Below, one piece after another: positions 1 to 9,698 of a stretch of 64,000 bases of DNA. The notes under the pieces are model-generated. The model saw only the letters and a list, made by a program, of their open reading frames with translations, ran no database searches and had not been told where the DNA came from. A program made the position numbers and the translations under genes. Position 1 is the stretch's first letter, and each line of letters begins with the position of its first letter. The DNA comes from CBDUEF01 sp018063485 (GTDB taxonomy: Bacteria > Pseudomonadota > Alphaproteobacteria > Rhodobacterales > Rhodobacteraceae): contig JBAOID010000031.1 in assembly GCA_037045435.1 (NCBI GenBank), positions 186,001-250,000 of the forward strand, in the 5' to 3' direction.

Positions 1-155
1 CGCTATGCGTTCCGGGCAGCTTCGATCCGCCGAGCGGTCTGATCAACAGCCGAACCTCATGCCTTGGAGCGCGGCCAGTGCCTTGGGGGACGCATCGCGT
101 TGTTGCAATGGGCGGCTGCTCTCCTGACATGCAGAACTTCAGACCGGCGACGGTT
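1..155. other. Window-edge region with no assignable gene
   Basis: This edge stretch lies downstream of the HNH nuclease gene, which ends at 156. A plus-strand frame is open from the edge through about position 896, but it runs antisense to the nuclease and has no recognisable motif. I looked for SRP RNA, tRNA and 6S RNA signatures on both strands and saw none. Nothing is assigned. Confidence 0.4.
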
Positions 156-740
156 TCAGGCGTCGAGTTCGGCATCCCAATACAGAAAATCCATCCAGCT
201 TTCATGGAGATGGTTCGGTGGAAACCTGCGGCCATGCGCCTGCATCTCTTGCGTGGTCGGGGTATGGGGCGCGCGCCTCAGTTGCATGCCCGCCTGACGC
301 AGATCGCGCGAGCCTTTGTGCAGGTTGCACGGCGAGCAGGCCGCCACCACGTTTTGCCAACTTGTCACCCCGCCCTTGCTGCGCGGCACCACATGGTCAA
401 AGGTCAGATCGCCTTTGGCCCCGCAATATTGGCAGCAAAACTCATCGCGCAGAAAAAGATTGAAACGCGTGAATGCCACGCGCTTTTGTGGTTTCACATA
501 GTCTTTCAGCACGACAACCGAAGGGATCCTGAACTCTTGCCTCTGGCTGCGCACCACCTCATCATATTCGGCGACAATCTGCACCCGGTCCAGCACCGCC
601 GCCTTGATCGCCTCTTGCCAGGGCCAAAGCGACAGCGGAAAATAGCTCAGAGGACGAAAATCAGCATTCAGCACCAGCGCCGGAAAGTGCCGCAGCGCCG
701 AAGGGTCGCGTACGAATTGCGTTCTGAAATCGCCGTCCAT
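156..740 (-). CDS. HNH endonuclease family protein
   Basis: A 194-residue HNH nuclease of the type common in Rhodobacterales. It has two zinc-binding CxxC pairs (CQYC at about 103-106, CSPC at 135-138) flanking the HNH core DHVVPRSKGG (His116) and Asn130. This beta-beta-alpha-metal fold cleaves DNA non-specifically or nicks it; the cellular role of this small subfamily is not established. The start MDGDFRTQF was chosen because the family begins there and GGAG lies about 11 bases upstream; the frame stays open further upstream but without conserved sequence. It is divergent from the lytic transglycosylase gene. The C-terminus WMDFLYWDAELDA appears complete. Confidence 0.85.
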   Translation of the reverse strand: MDGDFRTQFVRDPSALRHFPALVLNADFRPLSYFPLSLWPWQEAIKAAVLDRVQIVAEYDEVVRSQRQEFRIPSVVVLKDYVKPQKRVAFTRFNLFLRDEFCCQYCGAKGDLTFDHVVPRSKGGVTSWQNVVAACSPCNLHKGSRDLRQAGMQLRRAPHTPTTQEMQAHGRRFPPNHLHESWMDFLYWDAELDA

Positions 741-1003
741 TCCGTAAGAGACTCCGTCGATTGCGGTTTTCGTCTTAGGCCGTTCGTCTTGGGCGTGACT
801 ATATCCAGCGTTTTGCCAGAGACAAGAGCCGAGTTTTGGTGGTTTCCAGACGCCCCCGCTCCCAGATTCCCGGCTGCAATTGGGCATCTCCTGTGACAGA
901 TATGGCGGAAATCCGCGTTGCGAACATCCCTCAGGCAGCAATCTGTGGTCTGGAGAAAAACCTTTGGCTAAGCACAGCCCATCGCAACCAACAGGATCAA
1001 CCG

Positions 1004-1489
1004 ATGTCACTTTCCCTTCCAGACCGTGATCGCCGGCGTTTCGTTTTTCTGCTGGCGGCACTGTCGCTTTCGGCCTGTTCGGCGCGGCCACGATCTTCGG
1101 GCCATGCCGGGCGTGGCGATCTGCATTCCGGCGAGACGCCGCAAATGCGTGCGCTTATCAGGAAATGGGCCGCAATCCATCGGATTCCCGAAAGCCTGCT
1201 GCATCGCGTCATCCAGCGCGAAAGCGGCTATAATGCTGCTGCGCGCAACGGGCCCTACTATGGCTTGATGCAAATCAGGCCGGAAACCGCCAGAACCATG
1301 GGTTACAAGGGGCCGCCCTCTGGCCTGCTCGATGCTGAAACCAATCTGCATTATGCCGGAAAATACCTGCGCGGAGCCTGGCTTTTGGCGCATGGCAGCG
1401 AAGATCGTGCGGTGAAATGGTATGCCAATGGCTATTATTACGAAGCCAAGCGTCGGGGCATGCTCAGAGAGACCGGGTTGAAATCCTGA
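1004..1489 (+). CDS. Lytic transglycosylase, SLT-domain lipoprotein
   Basis: A 161-residue peptidoglycan lytic transglycosylase. The N-terminus MSLSLPDRDRRRFVFLLAAL is a charged leader and hydrophobic stretch ending in the lipobox LSAC (Cys25), so it is predicted to be a lipoprotein of the periplasm or outer membrane. The catalytic motif is QRESGYN (Glu73), followed by GLMQI (87-91) and a YANGYY motif near 140-145, as in family 1 SLT domains. The ATG at 1004 has AGGATC eight bases upstream. It is convergent with the MttB-family gene across a strong hairpin. It is short for a transglycosylase, essentially only the catalytic domain. Confidence 0.87.
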   Translation: MSLSLPDRDRRRFVFLLAALSLSACSARPRSSGHAGRGDLHSGETPQMRALIRKWAAIHRIPESLLHRVIQRESGYNAAARNGPYYGLMQIRPETARTMGYKGPPSGLLDAETNLHYAGKYLRGAWLLAHGSEDRAVKWYANGYYYEAKRRGMLRETGLKS

Positions 1490-1497
1490 TCAGGACT

Positions 1498-1536
1498 CCC
1501 TTGGGCAAAGTGCGCGATTTGCACTTTGCCCAAGGG
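1498..1536. terminator. Bidirectional hairpin between convergent genes
   Basis: A perfect 16-bp stem (1498-1513 with 1521-1536) closes a 7-base loop between the convergent transglycosylase and MttB-family genes. It can serve transcripts from both sides. There is no clear U tract on either strand. Confidence 0.7.
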
Positions 1537-1548
1537 CCCGCGCCTGTC

Positions 1549-3085
1549 TCAATACCACATATCCGCCATGCCCGCCTTGCGCGCCGCGACAAAATCGGTC
1601 AGCCCGTCGCGAATACCTGCATCCAAGCGCCGGGGCTTCATATTCGGCCAGCCGCCTTTTCCACAGCAGATTGGCCCGTGTCGCCGCATCCGTGCTGCCT
1701 GCGGCCTCCCATTTCTCGAACGGCTCATTGTCCGACAGCTCTGAATCCCAGAATGCCGTTTCATAATGCGCCATGGTATGTGAGCAGCCAAAGAAGTGAT
1801 TGCCCGGCCCCACTTCGGCAAAAGCATCGACGGCAAGCTGATCATCATCAATCTTCACACCGTCCAGATAGGCATGCAGCGCTCCGCACAGATCAGCGTC
1901 CAGCATGAATTTCTCATAGGACATGCTCAGCAAGCCATCAAGGAATCCGGCCGAATGCAGGATGAAATTCGCGCCGCAATGGATGGCCGAAAGCATCGAC
2001 ATCGTGCCTTCCATCATTGCCTGGGCATCGGGCAGTTTCGAAGTGGTGAAGTTCCCGGCGCATCGAAGCGGCAGATTCAACCGCCGCGCCAATTGCCCGA
2101 TCACCATCGAGCCGATTGCAGGCTCGGGTGTTCCGAATGTGGGCGAGCCTGACCGCAAACTCATCGACGACAGAAAATTGCCGAAAATCACCGGCGCACC
2201 GGGACGTTCCAATTGGGTCAGCGCACAGCCGGCCATGGTCTCGGCCAAGGATTGCGCGATCCCGCCGGCGCTTGTTACCGGCCCCATCGCCCCGCCCAGG
2301 ATGAACGGCACCACCACCGCCGCCTGATTGGCCCGCGCATAGGTGCGCAGCACCGTCGTCATGGTGCCATCCCAGACCAGCGGCGAATTGACGTTCACAT
2401 TGCCCAGGATCACACAGTTCTTCTCGACGAAATCCGTACCGAACAGGATACGGCTCATCTCGATATTGTCCTCGGCGCGGTCTTGCCCGGTGACCGATCC
2501 CATATAGCAGCGATCCGAAAGCGTCATATGCGCCATCACCATATCCAGATGCCGCTTGTTCACCGCGATATCGGTCGGCTCGCAGATCGTGCCGCCCGAG
2601 TGATGGAAATTCGGGCTCGATTGCGCCAGTCTGACGAAATTCTGGAAATCCTCCAACGTGCCAAAGCGCCGTCCCTTGTCCAGATCCATCACGAAAGGGC
2701 TGCCATAGGCGGGGGCAAAAACCACATTCTTGCCGCCGATCCGCACCGAATTGGCAGGGTTGCGGGCATGTTGGGTAAACTCGGAGGGTGCCGTTTTCAG
2801 CACCTCGCGCAGCATCCCCGGCTCGAATTTCACCAGCTCGCCGGCCACCTTCGCCCCCGCCTTGCGCCACAACTCCAGCGCCTCGGGATCATCGCGAAAC
2901 AGGATGCCGGTTTCCGCCAGAATCCGGTCGGCGGCATGTTCCACCTTGACCAAATTCTCTTCAGAAAGAATATCATAGCTGGGAATGTTACGGATAATAT
3001 AGGGTCGCCCCATACCGCCGCCCTTTTTCGCCCGCTCGATCTGACGCGCCTGCCGACCGGACCTTGTGGCTTTCACTTCGTTCAT
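1549..3085 (-). CDS. Trimethylamine/glycine-betaine methyltransferase family protein (MttB-like), frameshifted as sequenced
   Basis: A member of the MttB superfamily (COG5598), corrinoid-dependent methyltransferases for trimethylamine, glycine betaine and related quaternary amines. No in-frame UAG occurs, so this is a non-pyrrolysine homologue; the substrate cannot be told. The conserved body (from MNEVKATRSG, with GRPYIIRNIP) reads to AEYEAPAL and then leaves frame. The conserved ending DAGIRDGLTDF...MADMWY continues one frame over. Removing one G (CC at 1623-1624 on the plus strand) restores 511 residues, the usual family length. The start has an AGGGGGC ribosome site. No corrinoid protein or methylcobamide:THF methyltransferase gene is adjacent. 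It lies 100 bases downstream of pgm on the same strand. Confidence 0.85.
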
Positions 3086-3186
3086 CTTGCCCCCTAACCC
3101 GACCGATACGGCGGTTTGGATCAGAAAGCGACATTCTGCCAATTCCGTCGGCAAACATACCGACTCCTGAAGGTCAGATTCCGCCG

Positions 3187-4816
3187 TCAGGTCACAACAT
3201 CAGGTGTTACGCGTCCGGTAAAACCTTCGATCCCGGCCAAGGAATGTGCCGCCCGGATCACCGGAGCCAGCGCCGCTTGCGGATCGTCCGCCAATCCGTG
3301 CGGCCCCGCGACATAGCGTTCCAGATACAGCCTTAGCGTCGCCCCTTCGGTGCCGGTGCCTGACAGCCGCACCACAATCCGGCTGCCACCCTCAAACACA
3401 ATCCGCACGCCTTGGTTCTTGCTGACCGACCCGTCCACCGGATCAATATAGGCGAAATCATCCGCCGCAGCGATCACCATCGCCTCAACGCTTTGCCCGG
3501 CCAATCCGGCCAATTTGCCGCGCAAACCCGCCATCATCGCATCTGCCTTGTCGCTGGCAATCCCCTCGAAATCATGGCGACTATAGTAATTGCGCCCGAA
3601 TTTGAGCCAATGCTCGGCCAGAATCACCGCCACCGACTGCTTGCGCACCGCCAGAATGTTCAACCACAGCAATATCGCCCAAAGCCCGTCCTTTTCGCGC
3701 ACATGGTCCGATCCGGTACCGAAACTCTCCTCGCCGCAGATCGTGACGCGTCCGGCATCCAGCAGGTTGCCGAAAAACTTCCACCCCGTCGGCGTCTCAT
3801 AGCAGGCCAGCCCCAGCGCCGCCGCCACACGGTCAGCGGCAGCAGAGGTCGGCATCGACCGTGCCACCCCCTTCAACCCGGCGCGATACCCCGGCGCCAG
3901 ATGCGCATTGGCCGCCAGCACCGCCAGACTGTCCGAGGGCGAAACATAAATCCCCGCCCCCACCACCATATTTCGATCCCCATCCCCATCCGAAGCCGCG
4001 CCAAAATCCGGCGCGCCCGTGCCCATCATCTCATCCATCAAGGCCTTGGCCCAGGTCGGATTGGGATCAGGATGCATGCCGCCGAAATCCGGCAATGGTG
4101 TTGCGTTGATCACCGCACCCTTGGTGGCACCCAAACGGTTTTCCAGAATTTCCGTTGCATATGGCCCGGTTACAGCGCACATCGCATCCATGCGCATCCG
4201 AAAGCCGCCCTTGAACAGCGCAGCGATGGCCGGAAAATCAAACAGGCTTTCCATCAGTGCGGCATAATCGGCCACCGGATCAATCACCTCCACCACCATA
4301 CCGCCCAGATCCTGCCGCCCCAGCTTGGCCAAATCAACATCCTGCGCCTCAAGAATATGATAAGCCGTGATCTCCCCGGTTCGCCGATACATCGCCTCGG
4401 TCACCGCCTTCAGGTGCCGGCCCCCCGTTGGCCATATTGAATTTGATCCCGAAATCCTGATCCGGACCGCCCGGATTATGGCTGGCGGACAAGATCACGC
4501 CACCGTCTGCTTTGTTCAGCCTTATCAGATGGCTGGCCGCCGGAGTTGACAAAATCGCCCCCTGCCCGATGATCACCCGCGCCACCCCATTCGCCGCCGC
4601 CATCCGCAAGATCACCTGCGCCGCGCGGTCGTTGAAATAGCGCCCGTCGCCACCCAGCACCAGGGTTTTCCCGGCAACCCCCACCACATCAAACATCGCT
4701 TGCACGAAATTCTCAAGATAATGCGCGCCCATGAACACCCGCGTTTTCTTGCGCAGCCCCGAAGTTCCGGGTTTCTGCCCGGCAATCGGCGTCGTGACAA
4801 TCTCGCGAATACTCAT
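3187..4816 (-). CDS. pgm: Alpha-D-glucose phosphate-specific phosphoglucomutase, frameshifted as sequenced
   Basis: Interconverts glucose-1-phosphate and glucose-6-phosphate, linking the glycogen operon to central metabolism in the cytoplasm. The N-terminal part has KPGTSGLRKKT and the phosphoserine loop SASHNPGG. The C-terminal part has the metal loop DGDGDRNM, CGEESFGTGSDH and the phosphate-binding RLSGTGTEGATLR. The two parts are in different frames: after NGGPAPE one extra G (plus-strand CC at 4407-4408) breaks the reading. Corrected, the protein has 542 residues, normal for Pgm. The ATG overlaps the glgX stop by four bases (ATGA), indicating translational coupling. It is the last gene of the glgPBCAX-pgm operon. 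Confidence 0.93.
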
Positions 4817-6891
4817 AGCATCTCTCCCGCATCCAAGGGTTGAAAGACCAACACCGAAGGCCCCATGATTGGATAAGTCGCACCAACGGTGCAAGTCTGC
4901 GCCTCGGGTCTGGCGGTATCAAGCATCTTGCGCCACCCCGCGGCGGTATCGGGCAGGCGCACCGTTACCTCGCCGCCCGCATTTATCACCACAAAAAGCG
5001 CATCCTCACCGCCATCGGCCAGCCGCAACTCGACGCCAAAGCACTGAAACCCCGGATCTTGCCAATCTTGCGGCAAAGGCACCGTGCCATCCGCCTTGCG
5101 CCAGATCACATCGCGCAAGCCATCCCTGCGCACTTGCGCGTGCAAAAAGGTCTTTTGGCGCAACACCGGATGTGCCTTTCGCAACGCAATCAGCCCTTTT
5201 ACGAACGCCAACAGCCCCGCATCCGCCTGCGCCCAGTCAATCCAATTGATCGCATTATCCTGCGCATAGGCGTTGTTGTTGCCGCCTTGAGAATGACCGA
5301 TCTCATCGCCCGCCAGCAGCATCGGCACGCCCTGCGACAGCATCAAGGCCGCCAGCAGATTGCGCTTGCGCAGCGCCCGTGCGGCCACAATCCCCGGTTC
5401 GTGCGAAGGCCCCTCCACTCCCAGATTGTCGGAATGGTTGTCATCATGGCCATCACGGTTGGCCTCGCCATTGGCCCAATTGTTCTTGACCGAATAGCTG
5501 ACCAGATCTTGCAGGGTGAATCCGTCATGCGAGGTGACAAAATTGATCGAAGCCGTCGCCGCGCGCCGGTCATGGTCAAACCGGTCCGCTGATCCCAAAA
5601 GCCTGCGCGACAGGTCCGCTGCCATCGCGGCATCGCCACGCCAGAACTTTCGCACCCCGTCGCGAAACCTGTCATTCCATTCCGAAAACGGCGCTGGAAA
5701 CGCCCCCAACTGATAGCCCCCCGGCCCCAGATCCCAAGGCTCGGCGATCAGCTTTACCCCCGCCAGCACCGGGTCTTGCCGGATGGCATCCATGAACCCG
5801 CCCTGCGGATCAAAGCCCTGCGCCTCACGCCCCAGCACCGGTGCCAGATCAAAGCGAAAGCCGTCGACATGCACGACCTCAACCCAATAACGCAGCGAAT
5901 CCATCACCATCCGCAGCACCGCCGGATGGGTCAAATCGAGCGTATTGCCGGTGCCCGCATCATTGGCATAGTGCCGTCCGCCATGAACAGTGCGGTAATA
6001 GCTGGCGTTATCAAGCCCGCGAAATGCCAGCGTCGGCCCCCATTCATCGCCCTCGCCCGAATGATTGTAAACCACATCCAGCAACACCTCGATCCCGGCC
6101 TTGTGCAGCGCCTTCACCATCGCCTGCATCTCGGCCAGGGGGGCCGCGCCGCCATAGCGCGGCTCGGGCGCGAAAAACCCTATCGTATTGTAGCCCCAGT
6201 GGTTTTTCAGCCCGCGCGCCACCAGAAACCGATCGTCAAAGAACGCCTGCACCGGCAGCAATTGTACCGCCGTCACCCCCAGCCCTTGCAGATGCGCAAT
6301 CATCGCCGGATGGGCCAACCCTGCATAGCTGCCGCGCAATGGTGCTGGCACCTCGGGGTGCAACTGCGTCAGCGCCTTGACATGCGCCTCATAGATCACG
6401 GTTTGCGCCATCGGTGTTTGCGGCGGTGTATCATCGCCCCAATCGAAGCCCGTGTCCATCACCACGGATTTCGGCATGGCAAAGGAACTGTCGCGGGTAT
6501 CAAACGAAAGATCACCCCGCGCGCCGCCCACCTTGTAGCCCATCAACGCATCCGACCAGCGCAGCCGCCCCACCAGCCCCTTGCCATAAGGGTCCAGCAG
6601 CAATTTGTGCGGGTTGAACCGATGCCCCTCCTCGGGCGCATAGGGGCCATCGACGCGAAAGCCATAAGCCGCCCCTGCTGTCAGCCCGCCGATATGGATA
6701 TGCCAGATATCGCCCTCGCGTTGGCTCATCGCAAACCGCGCCAATTCCCGCCGCCCGTTGGGGGCGAACAGGCACAGATCTACCGCCGTCGCATTGGCCG
6801 AAAACAGCGCGAAATTCACTCCCCCCTCGACCAGAGTGGCCCCCATTGGCAAGGGCCGCCCCGCTGATGCCCTCAATGCGGCGATATTCAC
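4813..6891 (-). CDS. glgX: Glycogen debranching enzyme GlgX
   Basis: A 692-residue GH13 isoamylase-type debranching enzyme that hydrolyses alpha-1,6 branches left by phosphorylase. The N-terminal CBM48-like region starts with GRPLPMGATLVEGGVNFALF. The catalytic barrel follows with DVVYNHSGEGDEWGP, DGFRFDLAPVLGR (nucleophile Asp), a WDLGPGGYQLG segment carrying the acid Glu just before it (AEPWD), and FVTSHDGFTLQDLVSY. The C-terminal beta domain ends in SVLVFQPLDA. The gene is intact, with 4-base ATGA overlaps both with glgA upstream and pgm downstream. Cytoplasmic, and co-transcribed with the other glycogen genes. Confidence 0.95.
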   Translation of the reverse strand: MNIAALRASAGRPLPMGATLVEGGVNFALFSANATAVDLCLFAPNGRRELARFAMSQREGDIWHIHIGGLTAGAAYGFRVDGPYAPEEGHRFNPHKLLLDPYGKGLVGRLRWSDALMGYKVGGARGDLSFDTRDSSFAMPKSVVMDTGFDWGDDTPPQTPMAQTVIYEAHVKALTQLHPEVPAPLRGSYAGLAHPAMIAHLQGLGVTAVQLLPVQAFFDDRFLVARGLKNHWGYNTIGFFAPEPRYGGAAPLAEMQAMVKALHKAGIEVLLDVVYNHSGEGDEWGPTLAFRGLDNASYYRTVHGGRHYANDAGTGNTLDLTHPAVLRMVMDSLRYWVEVVHVDGFRFDLAPVLGREAQGFDPQGGFMDAIRQDPVLAGVKLIAEPWDLGPGGYQLGAFPAPFSEWNDRFRDGVRKFWRGDAAMAADLSRRLLGSADRFDHDRRAATASINFVTSHDGFTLQDLVSYSVKNNWANGEANRDGHDDNHSDNLGVEGPSHEPGIVAARALRKRNLLAALMLSQGVPMLLAGDEIGHSQGGNNNAYAQDNAINWIDWAQADAGLLAFVKGLIALRKAHPVLRQKTFLHAQVRRDGLRDVIWRKADGTVPLPQDWQDPGFQCFGVELRLADGGEDALFVVINAGGEVTVRLPDTAAGWRKMLDTARPEAQTCTVGATYPIMGPSVLVFQPLDAGEML

Positions 6892-8318
6892 CGGCGCACC
6901 CCTTCATAAAGTGCCGCATAGGCCTGCGCACTGGTCTGCCACCCGACCGGCTGCGCCATCGCGGCTTTTTGCATCTGCGCCCAAACCGGTCGCCGGGCAT
7001 AAAGCGCCAGCAACTTTTGCAATGCCTGCTCCAGCGCCAGCACATCCACCGGATGAAACACAATTCCCGTCGCCGCCCCCACAGCAAGCGCCGCCGGGCT
7101 GGCCTCAATCACCGTATCCCAAAGCCCGCCCACCGCCGACACCACTGGCAGCGTGCCATAGCGCAGCCCATACATCTGCGTCAGCCCGCAAGGCTCGAAC
7201 CGGCTGGGCACCAGAACCGCATCGGCCCCGGCAAAAAGCCGGTGGCTCAACGCCTCATCATAGCCGATCCGTACCGCCACCCGCCCCGGATGGGCGGCGG
7301 CAAGGCCCAGCATTGCCGCCTCCAGCCCCGCATCGCCAGACCCCAGCACGATCAACCCGCCGCCGCCCGCAATAAACCCAGCCGCCGCTGCCGCCACCAG
7401 GTCAATCCCCTTCTGATCGGTCAACCGGCTGACCAGGATCGCCAGAGGCCCCGGCACCTCGATGCCGAACTCGGCTGAAATCGCCGCCCGATTCAAGGCC
7501 TTGCCCTTCATAGCCTTGGCCGAATAGGGCAACGGTTCCAGGTCGGGCGACCAGACCCCTTCATCCACCCCGTTCAAAATCCCGCTGACCACATCGGCGC
7601 GCGCTGCGATCACCCCTTCCAGCCCCATGCCAAACTCGGGCCGCATCAATTCAGCGGCATAATTCGGGGATACGGTGCTGATGCGGTCCGCGTTTACCAA
7701 TCCGGCCTTCAGGCTTGAAATCCCGCCATAATACTCAAGGCTGCCTGAATGAAACTCGGCTGCGGGAAGCCGCAACTCCGCCAACATCGACGCCGGGGCC
7801 CAGCCCTGAAACGCAATGTTATGCACAGTTATCACCGTGCCCACGCCCGCCCCGCCATAGCGCGCATAGGCGGGCGCAAATCCCGCCTGCCAATCATGGC
7901 AATGCAAGACGTCGGGCCGCCAACCATCCGCCAGCCCCTCGCGCGCTATCTCTGCTGCCACCCAAGACAGCGCCGCAAAGCGTTGCGCATTGTCCGGCCA
8001 TTCGCCATTGGCCCCGCCATAAGGCCCACCCTCGCGATCAAAAAGATGCGCAGCCTCCAGCACCAGCACCCGAACGCCCGCAACCTCTCCCGCCAGAACC
8101 CGCGCCAGCCCGCCAAAGACATCCGCCCGCTGCCAGACCAGCGGCCACCCCGCCACCAGCTTTTTCAAAGCCCGGTAACATGGCACCAACACCCGCATCT
8201 CCCAGCCCAAGGGCGCCAACGCCCCCGGCAAGGCCCCCACCACATCGGCCAACCCCCCGGTCTTGATCAAGGGCACACATTCCGACGCCACCGAAAGCAC
8301 CCGACCACCGCTTTTCAT
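6888..8318 (-). CDS. glgA: Glycogen synthase (ADP-glucose)
   Basis: A GT5-family synthase that transfers glucose from ADP-glucose to the non-reducing end of glycogen. The family hallmark KTGGLADV is near the N-terminus (about residue 19), with CHDWQAGF, TVHNIAFQG and, in the C-terminal Rossmann half, SRLTDQKGIDL and PSRFEPCGLTQMYGLRYG. Two starts are possible: the ATG at 8330 has AGGA about 11 bases away, while the ATG at 8318 has GAGG six bases upstream, which I prefer; this gives 476 residues. Intact. It overlaps glgX by four bases and follows glgC by about 70 bases. Confidence 0.94.
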   Translation of the reverse strand: MKSGGRVLSVASECVPLIKTGGLADVVGALPGALAPLGWEMRVLVPCYRALKKLVAGWPLVWQRADVFGGLARVLAGEVAGVRVLVLEAAHLFDREGGPYGGANGEWPDNAQRFAALSWVAAEIAREGLADGWRPDVLHCHDWQAGFAPAYARYGGAGVGTVITVHNIAFQGWAPASMLAELRLPAAEFHSGSLEYYGGISSLKAGLVNADRISTVSPNYAAELMRPEFGMGLEGVIAARADVVSGILNGVDEGVWSPDLEPLPYSAKAMKGKALNRAAISAEFGIEVPGPLAILVSRLTDQKGIDLVAAAAAGFIAGGGGLIVLGSGDAGLEAAMLGLAAAHPGRVAVRIGYDEALSHRLFAGADAVLVPSRFEPCGLTQMYGLRYGTLPVVSAVGGLWDTVIEASPAALAVGAATGIVFHPVDVLALEQALQKLLALYARRPVWAQMQKAAMAQPVGWQTSAQAYAALYEGVRR

Positions 8319-8390
8319 CGCCAACCTCATCGTCTGGTTATTCCTCGGGGTTCTGGGGCAGACAGCCCCCGGCGGCCCCGCCCACCCGGC

Positions 8391-9663
8391 CTATCCAATC
8401 GCGCGCGCCCGCGCATCCAGCATGTCTTGCGTGATCAGCACAATCCCGCTCTCGGTTCGCCGGAACCACTTGGCATCCAGCACCGGGTCTTGCCCCACCA
8501 CCAACCCCTCGGGAATGATAACGCCCCGATCCAAAACGCAATTCTTCAGCTCGGCCTTGCGGTTCACCACCACCTGCGGCAGCGCCACCACATATTCCAA
8601 GCTGGAATAGCTATGCGTCCGACAGCCGGTAAACAGCAGCGAATTGCGCACCTCGGACCCCGAAACGATACAATCTCCCGACACCAGCGATGACACCGCC
8701 ATCCCCCGCCGTTCGGCCTCGTCATGGATGAATTTCGCCGGAGGCAGGATCTCGGCATAGGTCCAGATCGGCCAGCTTTGATCATAGATATCCAGCTTTG
8801 GCACAAAATCCGTCAGATCAATATTGGCCTGCCAAAAGGCATCAATGGTGCCGACATCGCGCCAATAAGGTTCGGTCTCCAACCCCGATTTCACGCAAGA
8901 CTCGGCAAAACGATGCGCCACCGCCTTGCCGTGCTTCACGATCTGGGGGATCAGATCACTGCCGAAATCATGGCTGGAATTGGGATCCTCGGCATCCTTG
9001 ATCAGCAGATCGCGCAAGAACGCCCAATCGAAAACATAAATCCCCATCGAGGCCAGGGCATTGCCCGGATCGCCCGGTATCGCCCGGCGGATCGGCAGGC
9101 TTTTCCAGAAACGACGTCACCCGCATTTCGGCGTCCACCGCCATCACGCCAAAGGCCACCGCCTCCATCCGCGGCACCGTCAGACAGCCGATGGTCACAT
9201 CCGCCCCCTGCTCGACGTGCTGGCGCAGCATCACTTCATAATCCATCTTGTAAATGTGATCCCCCGCCAGCACGACGATATATTTCACATCATAGGAATC
9301 AACGATATCAATGTTTTGCGTCACGGCATCAGCGGTGCCCAGATACCATTTGTTTTCCGCCACCCGCTGACTTGCGGGCAGGATGTCCAGATATTCATTG
9401 CGCTCGGCCCGGAAAAACCCCCAGCCGCGCTGCATGTGCCGGATCAGACTATGCGCTTTGTACTGGGTTGCAATCGCCATCTTGCGGATGCCCGAGTTCA
9501 ACGCATTCGATAGCGCAAAGTCGATGATCCGGGTCTTGCCGCCGAAGTAAACCGCAGGTTTCGCCCGCCGGTCTGTCAGCTCTTTCAGCCGAGAGCCGCG
9601 CCCCCCGGCCAGCACAAAGGCCATCGCCTGCGAGGAAAGCCGTGCATTGGGTCTCACGCTCAT
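8391..9663 (-). CDS. glgC: Glucose-1-phosphate adenylyltransferase, frameshifted as sequenced
   Basis: Makes ADP-glucose from ATP and glucose-1-phosphate, the committed and allosterically regulated step of glycogen synthesis. The N-terminal half has the nucleotidyltransferase signature VLAGGRGSRLKELTDRRAKP and AGDHIYKMDY. Near the expected FLEKPADPP the frame changes, and MGIYVFDWAFLRDLL to the C-terminal beta-helix part continues in another frame. Removing one G of a GGG run (plus 9083-9085) restores 423 residues, the normal length. The start MSVRPNARL has GGAGG at good spacing; an ATG six bases earlier is too close to it. It follows glgB after 35 bases. Confidence 0.93.
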
Positions 9664-9698
9664 GTCCATCTCCTCCAACGGGCCTCGCGGCCTGAAAT

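Noticed and set aside
1..155. Possible SRP or other structural RNA at the left edge
   Set aside because: A GTCAGGAGAGCAGCC stretch on the minus strand faintly recalls the SRP core, but the GGAAGGA loop is absent and no fold supports it.
78..896. 272-codon plus-strand open frame over the HNH gene
   Set aside because: It is antisense to a well-conserved nuclease and has no recognisable domain; a shadow of GC-rich coding bias.
1549..3085. Pyrrolysine-type MttB with UAG codon
   Set aside because: No in-frame UAG occurs before the frameshift, and the break is a one-base shift, not a stop codon.
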